A stretch of 64,000 nucleotides of DNA from Suillus spraguei. Lineage: Eukaryota; Basidiomycota; Agaricomycetes; Boletales; Suillaceae. How positions within the stretch are numbered: the first letter of the stretch is position 1; each line of letters begins with the position of its first letter. The stretch covers positions 56,265 to 120,264 of the forward strand of contig JABCPU010000204.1 of NCBI GenBank assembly GCA_016800925.1, written 5' to 3'. This document shows positions 1 to 13,014 of this stretch, piece after piece. Under the pieces are notes generated by a model. That model made no database searches and had not been told where the DNA came from. It saw nothing but the letters and a program-made list of their open reading frames with translations. A program made the position numbers and the translations under genes.

Positions 1-26
1 AATCAATCGCTGAACGGCTTTCCAAC

Positions 27-506
27 ATGACGTCCACCATCACTGCGACCGCATCTTTGCTGCCGACGGTAACAGGGCAGCTCAGTACACAACCACCTAT
101 CATGCAGATCATTCCCATACTTCGTGCGACATTCAGTCTTCTGCGCACTTTCTTGTCTCAAGCCTTGCGAATTGTGGTCGCACTCGCCACTCCCTTACTC
201 ATTTTCGTGCCTCTTATATCTCGTCTGTTTGCTCCGGTTATACTCGCCTTCCACATTGTATTAGACGTCACAGTCTACACCCCATACATGATCATTTCCA
301 ACATAGCTGCCGCGCTCTACCCCGTCTATATGTTCTGCGGTGTTGCTTGTATCTTTGGAGCGGCTCTGGGCATTCTTGGCAGGTCTTTGATCACACTCTC
401 GAACAACATCATTGCTCCCGAATCACCGAAGGCGTCGCTACATGCGGAGCTGTCGATGCGATCGAGGAAGAGAAGGAGAAAAAGTTCCTTTGCGGAAGAG
501 TCATAG
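27..506 (+). CDS. Small multi-pass membrane protein, unknown function
   Basis: A single-exon reading frame of 159 residues. The first 25 residues are Ser/Thr-rich. Three strongly hydrophobic stretches follow, at about residues 30-66, 68-90 and 93-120, then a hydrophilic tail that ends in a cluster of basic residues (RSRKRRRK). This looks like a small integral membrane protein with a positively charged, probably cytosolic C-terminus. The tail cluster could be a retention or nuclear-localisation-like signal, but nothing proves it. I recognise no family. The frame lies directly beside the left edge of the duplicated block that starts near 510, and no second copy is seen beside the other block. 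The gene could extend upstream of the window if the ATG at 27 is internal. Confidence 0.5.
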   Translation: MTSTITATASLLPTVTGQLSTQPPIMQIIPILRATFSLLRTFLSQALRIVVALATPLLIFVPLISRLFAPVILAFHIVLDVTVYTPYMIISNIAAALYPVYMFCGVACIFGAALGILGRSLITLSNNIIAPESPKASLHAELSMRSRKRRRKSSFAEES

Positions 507-977
507 TTATACTTTGCTGTTCAGCAGGTCAATTTTGCACCTTTAGTAATCTTGTAGAACGTAGGCTGTCTATCGATGAAGTCTACCCAGAGCCTCTTGC
601 GCATTATATCTTATGTATAGGCCTTGAGGGATGCATTCAGATAATTGTATTTCAGACTTCACCGTTAACGACTGTCAACCGTAGTCCATTTCACGCAGTT
701 CGGCCTAGTAAGGTCATCATCCTACACACATTCTTCGCGATCGTCAAGATTTTAGTTACCTGCCCCGCGACTGCATTATTACATGCGTTAAATCATATAC
801 CATTCTGAAAATAATTTCAGCACGTCAAAAACAGATGTTTTCAAAATAACTGACGAATTTCCTCGGGGAACTCATACGGATCTAAGTACTGGAAGGAATC
901 GGCACGGGGCATTTTGTCATATGTGTCAAGTGCCCAGATAACTGATTCGATGGCCTGGGATGCAGAGGTATACAGAT

Positions 978-3900
978 CTAAAAGCAAGCTTCAGCATATC
1001 GATAAAAGATGTTGTAGAACAACCGACCATGTTCGTGGGGGTGATGATGTGGATCCAAGTAGTGCAATGGATCCTTCTTCAGGTTTTTGTACTCACCCAT
1101 CTTTTGAACTTCCTGGCGTATCTCCTCTGAAAGTGTTGTTAGCTTTAAATCTCGGAATTAGGCACGCGTTTACCGTGAGACAATAAAGTTTCTAGTGTGG
1201 CAGTCATGCGGAGAGCCTCGACAGGATAAGGACTACTGAGCACTTCAGCCAGTATCTTGTGATTCTCTACGATCTCACGACGTAACAAATCTGAGGTTTT
1301 CATGAGCATGTTGTAGAATGGGTTGCTTTGAGAAATCTCACCGTCAGACGCAATCTTTGCTAAAACGTCATTGAGAGCCTGAATGTCCACATCCGTGGCT
1401 TTAAGACACCACAGAAGAGGGACCATTATTCCGACACCAGTCATTTTCTCACGTGCGTCCGCTGTATCTTGATCAGTGTGAATTCCTCGACAAAACATAC
1501 AAACCAACGGTGATCAGTAATAATGCGCAGGTAATTGATAGCGCTATTCTGAATACAGCTGCATCGAGTGGCTTTGATCATCTTGTGCAGAATCCCAATA
1601 ATGTTTCTTTGGTACTCGGTATCCTTTGCTTGTCTGTGCATCGTCTTCTCCCATACGTAGTTTGCCGCTTTTCTGAGTAGCCGTCGGGGTGTATCCTTGC
1701 CACCGAAATTCCAAGAACCGTTATTAAGTGATGGTGGACTATTCGGGGTTAACATCATGGATCGCAAGTCATCTGTACAACTCGTAAGAACCCCATAGAC
1801 CGCTGGAATACCGAATTGCCAAACCATTTTCAAAGATTTCCTTAAGGATAGCTATGCCGTCCTGGGGAATCTTTCTGTCAAAGATGCGTTCCTCGATCAT
1901 CTGCAGCAAATACAAGTCCACTTTAGTCTTCAGTATCTGTTCCTTTGCGTCATCTGAACGTAGCCCAGTCAAATTTTTTGACAAAATGTTGCGGAGCACT
2001 TACCATATTTCATGAGAGTCAGAAGTGCGTCCGCAGCAAATAATGCGTGGTCTGGTTTCGCCAAATTATCGACTATGCTATCCACGCCTCCTTTTTCAAT
2101 GATTTGTTTGCGAAGTTTAGCTGAGACGAATATTAGTTTTCCTGGAGCAAACATTTGACCGACCACACCGTGTTCTGATAGCTTTGTGAGTTCCTCAGTC
2201 GCCTCGTTGCTCTTTTCTACCACTTTATCCTTCGAAAACGCAACTAGTCTAGTTATGTGCGGACCCTTTGCGAGTTCTTCACGCATGTCCTCTGAACAAT
2301 TATCTGGTGAGCAATCTTCTTAGGAGGTTTCAAACACGAACCGAATTCAGCGAGTTTAATTAAGCCACGGGGTCCACCGCTCAAACCTTGCTTATCAAAC
2401 TCAAACAGGTCAATCAATGTGACGAGGATGTTGGAGCGTATAGCCTCCGCACGGAGTTGTTCTATTTCGGAAGATCATCAGCATTGATCACAGGAATGGG
2501 AAAGGCACCTCAACTAGAGCGGCAAATCTCGCATAACGTGGCCACTGCAGCCGGAGTGACAAAGAAATCACGACGTTTTATCAATGTCTTGAGTCGTTTG
2601 ACAAGTTCTATCCCACATTTTCCAGATAGGGTATTCTCCAAGGTATTTGCTGAACACGAAATATCAGAGCACACTAAATTCTGTGAACATACAGCTGCTA
2701 AGATCCTCAACGCAGCAACGACGACGATCACAGCTGAGATATAAATGAGGAAGAGGAGCAAATTGAGAAGTGAAGACTTACAGTTATCTTTCAGCATAAC
2801 AAGAATTTCTTTGATGAAATCAGATTGTCGGGAAAGGACGGAAGATATTGCATCTTCAATTCGCATGCATGAGGGGATGCGTACTATTTAGAGGAATAAT
2901 GCAACTAACCAAAGCGTTGGGCAAGGTATGACAACGTCCTAATTGCCATTAATCCTTTTTTGTCGGCCTTCCGACAGAGGTCGACGATTCGACTAACTAG
3001 ATCCTCTGTAAGGAGCTTGTTTCTTAGTGTTTCAATCTCGCAAAGAGCCGGAAGAGCTGCACATGCTCTTTCTTGGTATTTTGGGTCCTTGAGCATGGCA
3101 GGAAAATCTAGACTGTCTAGGATTTTTTCCGTGTCCGTGTCCGTGTCCGTGCCCGTGTCCTTGACTGTGCGCTTCTGAGAGTTCGTCAAGGCAGCAATGT
3201 AAAGATGACATACCGAGTCTGCAGTACGTGACGAGTGCACTGAGGCGCACTCGAGGATCACTACATTCCTCTTTGACCGTGTCGTTATTCATGCTCTCCT
3301 TCGAGTCCGGTGTGGGAGATGCCACCACCTTCTCGTCTGCTGCGAATTTAATATCCGTAATAGTTTTCCCCTGAATGCCGAGCAAAGCTTCTAGCGTCTC
3401 AAGTACATCCACATTCCGCACCGCTTCAACTCCGACTTCTGCGATTCATAAAATCAGGTCAGTGTGCCAAAATCATCCAACTCATCTCACCAAATGAACA
3501 CATGAAGGCCAAGCGATCAATATAATCAAGGGTGTGTTTCTTGTGCATTGTACCAACGAGAGCTTCAGCAGTCGACCGTTTGAAAGGAACTTCCCAGGTA
3601 TGACCGAGTTGTGACAACTGCAGCCGTCCCTGGTGAAAGTAAATTGTTTCAGGCCATTGCTGGAGATTTCTCCAGAAACTTGCTTTCGGCCGGTAGTCTG
3701 TACGAAATAGAACCGACGCATGAACCATTTGATCAGGTAAGATGATGCGACCTTTTCCAACATGTGGACTACAAGTACTCAATATGTAAACCGAATGGAG
3801 CAACATCGTCACTTACATTTGTGTATGCTGGCTGGAATTATTGTAGCAAAGACGTCTGATAGGCAATAGCTCGAGCGGCCACCATCGGAGAGTTAACGAG

Positions 3901-4461
3901 TCATTAATCTTGGATTCCTTCAAGTCTTCATATCTGAAAGCTATCTTCGGTGGATTGAGCAGGAGCCCCGCATCGAGAGCTTCTTCGCGCATCCATAGTA
4001 GAGGCATGTCTTGGAAGTTGAGCACATAGCCCGTTTTTGCCCTGTTTCCACCACCGCTGGAACAAGTTGTCAAATGATAGCCTTCCCGTGCGGGGGATAC
4101 ATACACATCCGAATGAGTGCCGGAAAACCAGACCTCCTTAACATTATCTTCCTTGACAATATTCTCGTCAACTGTTTACTATCCTTGACCATCCCGCTAT
4201 ATAGGTCGACGATATTGGTGTTCTGAATATACATATCTATTATCAAGAAAATCAGAATGCATGCGCATCAGACGACCTACTTTATCACCATACTTATTTG
4301 ATGTCCCGTCTGTAAACATGAACAATCGTCATTAGTCCAGGTCCAGGGAACCGTAAGCGAAAACATGCACCAATGCAAATAACTAGATTTCTCCCTGATA
4401 CCTGGTCCCCGCAACATTTGCACGACTCGTCAAGGTCCTCAGATGAACTGAAAGGTATCAT
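978..4461 (-). pseudogene. DUF2235-ARM-like protein, copy A (catalytic region deleted)
   Basis: This is a minus-strand gene of many short exons, read by comparison with the paralogue at 13336-17668. The start at 4461 and the motif LVICI-DGTSN, split by an intron, open a DUF2235 (Tle1-like alpha/beta hydrolase) domain. Near 4160-4175 the exon encoding NTNIVDLYS...QLT runs straight into sequence that belongs five exons later (KEVWFSGTHSDV). About 0.8 kb found in the paralogue is missing, including the GFSRGAY nucleophile motif, and the reading frame is lost at the junction. Downstream exons are well preserved: the end of the DUF2235 region (PHVGKGRIILP, about 3750), then helical ARM-like repeats with segments such as ELVKRLKTLIKRRDFF. 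The final exon ends at a TAG at 978. A catalytic product cannot be made; a truncated ARM-like protein from an internal start is possible. It is probably a pseudogene, though the 3' half evolves as if recently functional. Confidence 0.8.
3128..3166 (-). repeat. Short coding tandem repeat (TD)n in DUF2235-ARM copy A
   Basis: The 6-bp unit GACACG/GGACAC is repeated about six times and encodes alternating Thr-Asp in the correct frame. The paralogue lacks it and reads VENKDMVTE at the same place, so the expansion is recent and specific to copy A. It lies just after a 49-bp intron whose acceptor is CGCACAG. Confidence 0.6.
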
Positions 4462-4479
4462 AATGCTGTGTGAAGCAAA

Positions 4480-6040
4480 ATTGTTAATGACTGGTCAGTC
4501 TGGAGCTGTAATAGTAGAGCCTGCCACAACAGTAGCTTGAATGCGCGAGGTGTTGGATAGTTTCTCTTGCATCAACAGGTTTTTATGGTGTGCTGAACAG
4601 GATATGCCCACGAACGTGATACGACAAGTGTAAATGAATTACGTGCGGCGCCCGCGGAGATACTATACCATGGCCTCCTGAAGAAGCGCCACACTAGATC
4701 TATGAACACTGCAGTACGATTGAGTGAAATACTTCACTCGTCATCTTACACGCTGAGGTGCTGATGCATTGCAAACCTTCTGGTTCGAGAAGCTGAGGGA
4801 CGGCAAGCATGCGCAACATTTGAGTGTCAGACGCAACGTTGGGCGTCTTTTTCTCTTTTATGAACGCAGAATGCAGGGGCCCAATCGGAAAGTGATGATC
4901 GGCAAATATAAGGTGATAAGTAAGGCTGCACTGCGAGGACACCAAAAAATCTGGGATGAAGATGAAATTGTTGAATGCAAAATCATACTGGTAGTTTACG
5001 CACAAGCCTTAAATCATATCATATTACGCATCCCAAACTTCGGAGGGCAGAAATGACATTGCGGCTCACATGACTTGTGAAGCTTTCGAAAACCAGCGGA
5101 TTTTTGCTCTTAAGTTTCAACCCAGGTGAACAGAAGTTCGGATGTAATGTCACATGAAGTATAAGATGAGCGTTCGCAACATTCTACCTAACAACACGGG
5201 ACTGACCAGAATTCTTGATCTGCGCAAACTATTTCCCGTGCTGCGCGGGCTCAGGTGCTACTTCGGGCATGCACCAGCATGAGAGAAGAATAATCATAAT
5301 TTGCAGGCGAATCCAAAGATGTAGCTGTTACGCCGTTGATATATGTGAAAGCGCTTGCTAGAATGTCTGGAGATCGAGCGCCTGGAAAAGCGTGTTTCGG
5401 GAAAGCATGATCGAACGTATACCATACACAATTATGTAATTACTAGTTATTACTAATTTCTTAATTACTAAGATAGTTACGCTGGTTTTGCACGGTGTGG
5501 CATAGGAGGTGTAGTACGCATGTACACCCTGGATGAGTGTAATAACAACATATTTTGGGGTGCGAGAGAACGAGCTTTTGGAATCACTGCCTTTTGGCGT
5601 AACAGTTGAGCAGACGACAGTCTTGACTAAGTTGAGCCTTACAGGGTGGTTCATCAGGAAATTCACACATTCCTTAACATGCTTAATCAGCTTAACTCAC
5701 TTATCTCAAAACTTGTTTGCTCTCTCTCACATCATTCACCTGGCATATCTTATATTTTTTGAGTGCGAAATACAATAAAACATGTATATTAATATATCTC
5801 AACTTTTTTTTTCTGAATTCATTCACATTGAAATTTTGGACAAGTAGATTCAATTTCACCAAGGCAGTTAAGTGTAAATAAGTCCGCATAAGGGCACGTC
5901 AAGGAATGTGTGAATTTCCTGATGTTGGGAGGGACTCGTGATGTGCAAGCATTGAAGAATATTTGATCTGCGCTCATGTTACAAACCAATATACAAGTAC
6001 AAAGGGTTACAGGAAATGTCCAGGTAACTGCATAAAAGAC
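4480..6040. other. Intergenic; upstream part of duplication copy A
   Basis: No gene could be supported. Up to about 5420 the sequence aligns with 17870-18620. From there to the end of the WD40-TPR gene it is AT-rich, with no recognisable motif or RNA gene. Confidence 0.5.
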
Positions 6041-6050
6041 CTCTGTGTTT

Positions 6051-8312
6051 TCAATGTGTCGCCAAGGCTGGTTGCGGCGACGACATACGCCCTAGTACAC
6101 CTTTGAATTCTGAGTGAAAGATAGTTGACGACGGCAGCATGATCGACATGACTGGAAAGACTCACCAGCGAACCAAAGGCGCAAGCTGTCCTGCTGAGCT
6201 TCGTCACAATCTTTCATCAGTAATCTGTAGTACTCGAGTGATTCGATGTCACACGTCTGGACGAGTATAAGGCATTTATACTTCTTTATGGTTAGCCAAA
6301 GTGACTCAAGGTCCCACCCGAAAATCTACAAAAAAAGTGCGGTTGGGCCCAAATATCATGGAAGTTCAGTCGTGCATTGCATCAACGTACCACCACGAAT
6401 TCTGTGTACATAGAAAAGTCCATTGTTTCAAGGGAAAGGCTATCAGCGATTTTGATAGCAGCATCAATGTGTTTGATGGCTTTTTCACGATTGTTGACCT
6501 TCGAGGCAGCGAACGCCATTTCGGCGTTGAAGTATATCTGATCCGCGAAGCGCAGAAGTGATCAGTTTCAGAACACGAACCCGAATTGATACTTACTTGC
6601 ACGACTTTACAAGCAAGAGGATCAGCATCGGAAGAACCGTCACTAACACGCCCTAATGCGTCTTCATGTGCATTTGTATTGAATATCGCAATAGCCTGAA
6701 AAGCATAATGAAGCACAAAGCATGTCATAAGAAAGATGTAACCCACCTTAATCAAAGGAAGAAGATGGCTTGCTGAATCTACAGGCTTTAACGTGGACAC
6801 GTGATAAAATGCATTACTCGCTTCCTTAAACTGCCCCAATCCGTAGTGGGCAATGCCCTTGGACATATAGCCTATCAATGACTTGTGAATCCTAATGGAC
6901 TATATCACAGGTCAAGTTAGTATATCTTAAAGGGGTTCGGTATTAGTCGGCATAACTCACCTCATTTCCATCTTTAAGCGCAGACCCCCAATCATGTGTG
7001 CGTGCATGAACAATTGAACGGTAAGCAAAGTAAGCGTAGTTTTTGGAATCTTTATTGATTTGCTCTGTGAATTTCTTCTCAGCCACAGACAACTCCTTCC
7101 CCGGCGTGCATAGTGCACTACGGGCTATCACGTCCATGTCAGCAGTGAGAGACCAGCTCTGTGGTATGCTCGAACTGTGTTATGAGAGTCACTGATGGTA
7201 AGAACGTGCCTTTTCAATGACTTTCACTTCAGTCTTCGTCTAAAATTCGCAAAATGAGATGATAAAATCATGAAAGATCAATGGGAACATACCGACACCA
7301 GTCCCGCGGGTAATACCCACTGTGATATCTCCTGGTAGTTGCCTCCGGTGAAGAATGTAGGCAAAAATGCGCCGACGGATACCTCGAGTGTGTTGGTGTT
7401 TGGGAACGGCCACAGGTGGAAACTGCCGTCACAGGATGAGGAAGTGATGATAGTACTGGAATCATTAACAGAAATGGCATGAATCTTGTCGAAGTGACCA
7501 TGGAAGGCTTTGATCTCCTCCTCCTTTGTTACATCCCACACCCGAATGGTAGGATCGCGTCTACCGCCCCCTGAGAGAAGGTGTGTTCCTCGGGGCGTCC
7601 ACGTGAGCGTGAAGGTGCCGCCTATGTTGCCCTTGAGCGTTCTGATACACTGCCTAGCTGCTATATTATAAATGCAGATATCTTTCTCTGTCGCAATGGC
7701 AAGACGATCCCCAGCCGACGAATACCGAACACAGTACACAACTGCATCCAGAGGGATCCTTGCATCCTCATTTTCTTTCCATGATTTTGTGTGCCAAAAC
7801 TTCACCATACGATCACCCGCACCCGCCAGAGTTTCTTCATCTGCAGAAAAGTCTAGCGATATATGGACTCCACTGGAATCGTAAGCTTTGATGAATTGAT
7901 AAGCTTCGCTTATGTGGGCAGCGGCGGTCCTATTCTGGGCAGCAGTAACTCCGTTTTGGAGAGTGAGGTTGGTTTTAACGAACGTTAACCCGGCTTTGGG
8001 CTGGATATCATTAATGAGACAAACTCCCCTATCTCCGCTCCAGGGAATAATCCCTCCAGTGATATCACAGCTTGCCATGAATCTCTTGTCTCGTGATACT
8101 GCCAATCCAGACACATCACTGATATGTCCTTCCAGATGTTTCAATACTTTCTTTGTCGTATAATCCGACAGATAAAGTGTCTTGCCCAAACTAGTGACCA
8201 TACGCTGTTTGTCGAGCAAAACAAATACAGAGTTGTGATGCGTTTGTGACAGTTGTGTGAGGCATGGGGTGATGTGATATTCGAAAGTGGTTTGAGTGGC
8301 AGTGGACGCCAT
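6051..8312 (-). CDS. WD40-TPR fusion protein
   Basis: This minus-strand gene joins a WD40 propeller to a TPR-like helical region, an architecture I know from agaricomycete genomes. Exon 1 (8312-7293, 340 codons) holds repeats such as ISLDFSADEETLAGAGDRMVKFW, FTLTWTPRGTHLLSGGG and ISVNDSSTIITSSSCDGSFHLW. After short introns the TPR-like part follows: KKFTEQINKDSKNYAYFAYR, SLIGYMSKGIAHYGLGQF, IYFNAEMAFAASKVNNREKA, FGWDLESLWLT and a final exon ending at a TGA at 6051. I place the start at 8312 rather than the in-frame ATG at 8393, because a TATAAAAA on the minus strand near 8405-8413 would put the transcript start below 8393. All exons join in frame with GT-AG introns of about 50-70 bp; the intron near 7210 is the least certain. 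The likely role is a protein-interaction scaffold, and its partners are unknown. Confidence 0.8.
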
Positions 8313-8404
8313 TTTACTAGAGGTTGAATGCAGTCGAGTAGCACTTAGCAGAGAGATTGCAGGTGTCTTATGCTGGGCTACAATTTGAGGCACGTTCGCA
8401 GTGC

Positions 8405-8413
8405 GTTTTTATA
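8405..8413 (-). promoter_or_regulatory. TATA-like box upstream of WD40-TPR gene
   Basis: The minus strand reads TATAAAAAC about 95 bp upstream of the chosen ATG at 8312. This spacing fits a short 5' leader and argues against the upstream ATG at 8393. Confidence 0.4.
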
Positions 8414-8419
8414 CTATTT

Positions 8420-11400
8420 CAGTGTTCACTAGACGCTGAACGTCAGCGGCTTGTACTGTAGTAAGCGAATATGCACTGACAAGTCCATCGTAGCATGCCA
8501 GTGCGCCTAACTGGTGCACGTCCATCCTAGGGACGGTAGCGTTAATTTTCTGCCGCCTGGAAGAGATATGATGTTTTTATTTTAGATAGGCGCTGATAAG
8601 CACTACGAAGTCCGCATCAACTGTCACTGGCGTAGTTTGAAATTGGATAGGTGCGTAGTATGACTTATGGTTCCATTGACAAGCAACTTGGTGTCCGTTT
8701 GAAGTTACACACTCGATCTCCTCCACATTTAATTCGAGTCACTCATTGGCATTCGTTCGAAAGCACTCATTGGATACCTCCCGATAGATTAGATGTCACG
8801 GTTTTGGCGTACGTCCAGGTCGTTTGTTGTGTCCTTGCCTGCTCCTTATCACAACGCCTCTGATTCCTATTTTCCTTTCCCATGCTATGAGTCTGTACTG
8901 GCAGTATTTCAATTTCACCTTTGATGCTGATGTGCTGAAACTTTGCGCTCATGATGTCACGTCCTTGTCAGTTTTATTTCATCCGTACCTAAAATCTCCA
9001 TGAAGAATGATAACATAGGGACATCATTTGCATTGTGCAGATCTTCAGTTTTTATTTTCGTGGTTGCTCCTAAGGTACTTGTTTCCGATTTTTTCTTCAA
9101 CGATAATATTCTGCGGGATATCACAACTTAGGCAGTTCCATAGTGAGGTCCTCGTCACAGCGCTTGTGCAACAGCCATACAACCCAAGTCAGGAAAAGTC
9201 GAGCGCGATAAATAAATACTGATATAACTACAGGATTACCATAAATAATAGCACCCCCAATGAGCACCCCTTTCAAAATATCAAAATTGTGCATGGAAGC
9301 TCAGATAGTATTGGAGGATAGGGGCCAGCGCCAGAAGTCGGACTTTGTGGGTAGCACACATCACTGCGTGTCAGATTTTTGTCCAGATCTACTGATCCCT
9401 TGAAGCACGTAAGATCTTCTTTCTCAGGTTAGTCACAGCCAGAACAGGGTGCCTTATCCATGGCACACGCAGAGCTTTAGACTATTTTTCAGGCGGCAGC
9501 AGCAGCAGCTTCAAGTTGCCATAGGGTATTGCAAGAGCGCTTGTCATCCATTTCTCTTGCCTCATCTTATGCCGGTGGGCGGTTCTGAGTCTTCCGCAGC
9601 CGGTCGCCTTTACATTAATCAAAGCACTGCCATCATGCGCATGATCCCCGAAATGACATTCAATTTAGCCCTGCCAGGTTATGGGCAGGGAGCTACCGCC
9701 TCAGCTGCGCTTCATTGCCTTAATATATCTTCTGAATCACATCGTTTCAGAATAACTGATACAAACACTGAGCGCTAAGCGCTGAAGCATCTCGCTTCTG
9801 TGTCTCCGTTTTTCTCTCACCGGTAGCCTAGCTGTCATCAAGTCATTAAATATGAGAACCCCTCATCAGCTACGGCGCAAGGTGCGATATATTTAGCAGT
9901 AACGTACCTCATCTTATCGATATCACTGTATCAAGTGCCCCCACAACAATCATATCCGCGATGGGAATACACCAGGCAGAAACACGTACATTGTCGTGTC
10001 AAACTATAGTCAGGCTGCATTCTAGTCCCTCCCTGATCGCGATGACCATCTACTTATAAAGTAAGCCACGATTCGGAATCTCGGATGATTGTATTCACCT
10101 TGAGAGTCCCTGTAACCCATTTTATTAGCAGCGTATTGTAGATAGATGAGGAGCGTATGCCTGTGACCTACATACCGTTCCTTTGTGCTCGGCGAAGCAT
10201 AAAATTGGAGAAATGAGGAAAAATAAAGACCATGTCATACTTGCGTTGCTTAGACGAGAAAATCAACAAAGGTACTTTGCGTGAAGTGTTGGCACGATTT
10301 GAGAGATTGCAAATTCGAGGCTTGGATGTCGTCCTCTGAATTGTCCTTTCAGACGTCTACATGTCAGTAAGATGTGACATGAGGGTGGGCTGGACGGTGT
10401 ACTTGGAGTTCTGGACTGATTCAGCATCACAGTAGAAAACAGCTGGTACGAATGAGAAAAGGTACCGTGCTCGATCATCGATCTATATCATATGGCCTAC
10501 AGCATTTATGGTGAAACACGTACCACACAAGCTGTTGTACCAGGTCATGCAGTCAGTCAGATCAAGAAACGCACTCATTAGTTCACATTTCTCAACTTCA
10601 TTTCTTCCTCCCAGTGGCACCATCGAAGAAAAGACATTTTCTGAACAATAACAATCACAGATTCCGAGCGACCATTGACCTAAACTATTAATTCCATGAG
10701 TATTGGCCACATCATACTGAGAGGTAAATGTATGCAGGAGATACCACATCCCAGGACATTTGCATCAAAAAACTGGTGAGAAGAAGATATCATCATATAT
10801 CGTAATATATCGTAATATATAGGAAAGGTTTTCGTCACATTGGAATATAAAGCAATGTATGACTATGTAAATGCGCCGCAATCAGCATAATCGCCAGCAA
10901 GAACTCACCGGTTTACTGATGTGTAACCGTGGTGTGGCTTGAATTCGTATTCAGAGTAGGAACAACCCCAGCCGCGATGGTTTAATGCGTTTGATCGGAA
11001 ATACATGCTGCGTCCAAATGGCGAACGTAAATGATGAACTCACATTCCATGTCAAACTCTCGTTGCATTCGACTATGCAATCATATCACCAACCATGGGT
11101 TAACGTCCACGTCCAAGTGAGTACGGCAAGTTGGTCGATGATTTTTGATTCTGGTGGGTAAAGAGATGTTAGGTGCGTATAGATTCTCAAGAACAGGGAG
11201 ACTTAGACCGTCAATTGAAATGAGAAGCACTGATCTGTGTGATCATCGCATCTGAATTCACACGTGCCATGGCATATTCGGCACACTAACACGACCGGGC
11301 TTAGGGAAATGATTGTAAAGATGTGCGTAGTGGGCATTGTGGTTGGGTAAAACATCAAACCTGCGAATTGACGATTAGAGGTGCCTCCCTAGGGCCTAAA

Positions 11401-12490
11401 TATATGCCTACCATAAATACAACACTCGCCCTCATTGTTAGCTTGCTACCAGAGAGAGAGACCAACGGAAGAACCGGCAACTACTGGTTGACCGAGGGTT
11501 TCCTTCATATTCAACCTCAAGTTTGAACCGTGTGATACGATTACATGTGATCGAAATCTCCAATCAGCGTGAGTCTAATAATAAGCCCATGGACGTGCCC
11601 CATTTGTTTTCCTTCGTAAGTTTTCGACCATGCCTAGGTCATCATACATATATCATACACCATTGTTCACCGTGATTCGTCATGAGCGCTAGCTGTCGTA
11701 CAATCACGTCAACTCAAAGTGAAATTCATTTTTGTCCAGTAGTGACCCCACTGATGTATTTATGCTAATACCGCGGGGTACTAGGTACTTTCATTATGCA
11801 AATTTATCAGGAAAATCTCCGAGAATTGCGCAACCATACGCGCGCAGAGAATCCTTCTGCAGACCTAACCGAGATGAGCTGCTTGTGGCATTTGCAATCA
11901 TCTTGCAATCTCGAGCTTGCAGCCTTGCCATCTTTGAAGCAGAGCCGCGTCTCAGATTCACCGTGACTGAGTCAGTCTGGCCAATTGCCCGTGTCACGCC
12001 AACGTCAGCTCAGCCTCTTGAAGCCTTTCAACAACTTTCAACAGCAACTGGCACGTTGAACAGCCTGAGCCTCTGAGTATGAGTCGCGTTTATTACCATC
12101 GCATCCTGCCTACTATTAGCCGTCACAGTAACCACTCCGAGTCTCAATCTCAAGTTGGCACACCCGACGACTCACAATTACGAGTATCATCTGTTTGTAC
12201 TACCAACACCGTCAACTTGGAACCTAAGCCATCTCAGGCTGGTCCGAGTCATTGCCAGGGTCTCCCTCAAGATTCGCGGTGACTTCTGGCATCATGCCTT
12301 CTCAACTCTGCGCACCAATTGAATACGATTACGATGCATGTGGAACTCATACCGCTGATTCTATTTGTTTGATCAAGCATTGAAACCAGTGTCAAGTGGT
12401 GCGTGACGGAGCCCGCCATGCCTATGAGAAGAGCCTGCAACTTCACAAAAGCGTTCGGCAGCAAAGCGCGTGCAAAGGTAGAGAAATTAA
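8420..12490. other. Gene-poor interval
   Basis: Only short reading frames without family motifs are present on either strand. I see no introns joining them, no tRNA-like fold and no transposon ends. A few AT-rich direct repeats occur near 10790-10825 (CGTAATATAT). The interval lies between duplication copy A and the decayed fragments at 12.5-13.0 kb, so it may be inserted or strongly decayed material. Confidence 0.4.
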
Positions 12491-12491
12491 G

Positions 12492-12568
12492 TCATACCAA
12501 CCAGGAAGCCTACATAGCATCTTAAAATGACAAGCCACAGCTAGCGCTCAACGGCGAGTTTGACCCCC
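12492..12568 (+). repeat. Fragment matching 18685-18755
   Basis: The stretch from CAGGAAGCCTA to CGAGTTTGACCC aligns with 18685-18755, the sequence just right of duplication copy B, with several substitutions and small gaps. It marks a third remnant of the duplicated unit. Confidence 0.6.
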
Positions 12569-12794
12569 ACCTGCGTCTCATTGTGCACACAGGCTGCCCA
12601 ATTTTCCAACTTTCTGACCATAGCAGTATAAAGTCCCTCTGTATTCAAACAATATAGAAGGGGTCCCGGCATGCTAAATCTCCCTCACCTTATCTGGGCC
12701 GTAGGTGCAAACCCGATATATTATCATCTATTATCACTGCGATCACTGTCATGTAGGAGTCGTGGGTGTTGACGTTGATTTCCTGATGACACGA

Positions 12795-12990
12795 CTACCA
12801 GCCTGTTGTTCCGCCAGGAATTAACTTTCCTGTCACAAACAGGTTGGATTAGAAGACCCACTTCTCGCCTTCCCGTGTGTGGCTGCTATACAGTCTTACT
12901 TGGAAGAGGATGTAGGGACACGTGCAGGCGTCCCCATTGATTCACCCTTGGTGTACTGAGAGATCGTTGGGATACAGCCAATTACGAGCT
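12795..12990 (+). pseudogene. Decayed fragment of the secreted glycosidase-like gene
   Basis: This stretch aligns with 20830-21005, the start of exon 2 of the intact gene at 20660-22626. Shared runs include GTTGTTCC.CCAGGA, TTACTTGGAAGAGGAT and GATTCACCC.TGGTGTACT. The frame is broken by gaps and by a TGA where the intact gene reads a serine codon (TACTGAGAG versus TACTCAGAG). Nothing after about 12990 matches. It lies only about 25 bp before the left edge of duplication copy B, and looks like the truncated end of an earlier tandem unit. Confidence 0.7.
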
Positions 12991-13014
12991 CGAAAGATCC
13001 ATAGTCTCTTTTAC

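Larger units (their letters stand above)
510..5420. repeat. Segmental duplication, copy A
   Basis: This block is a diverged repeat of about 13015-18620 in the same orientation. Matching stretches occur throughout. The left edge around 513-660 matches 13022-13150. The gene body 978-4461 matches 13336-17668. The upstream non-coding part around 4680-5400 matches 17870-18600, including the sequence around AGATCTATGAA and the run near GCCTGGAAAAGCG. Copy A is shorter mainly because of an internal deletion of roughly 0.8 kb near 4160 and smaller gaps upstream. Confidence 0.85.

Noticed and set aside
914..1186. Plus-strand frame of 90 codons, with a look-alike at 13305-13511
   Set aside because: Both are antisense to the last exon of the DUF2235-ARM genes; similarity comes from the minus-strand coding sequence.
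2960..3178. Plus-strand frame rich in Ser-Val repeats
   Set aside because: Antisense shadow of the (TD)n coding repeat of DUF2235-ARM copy A.
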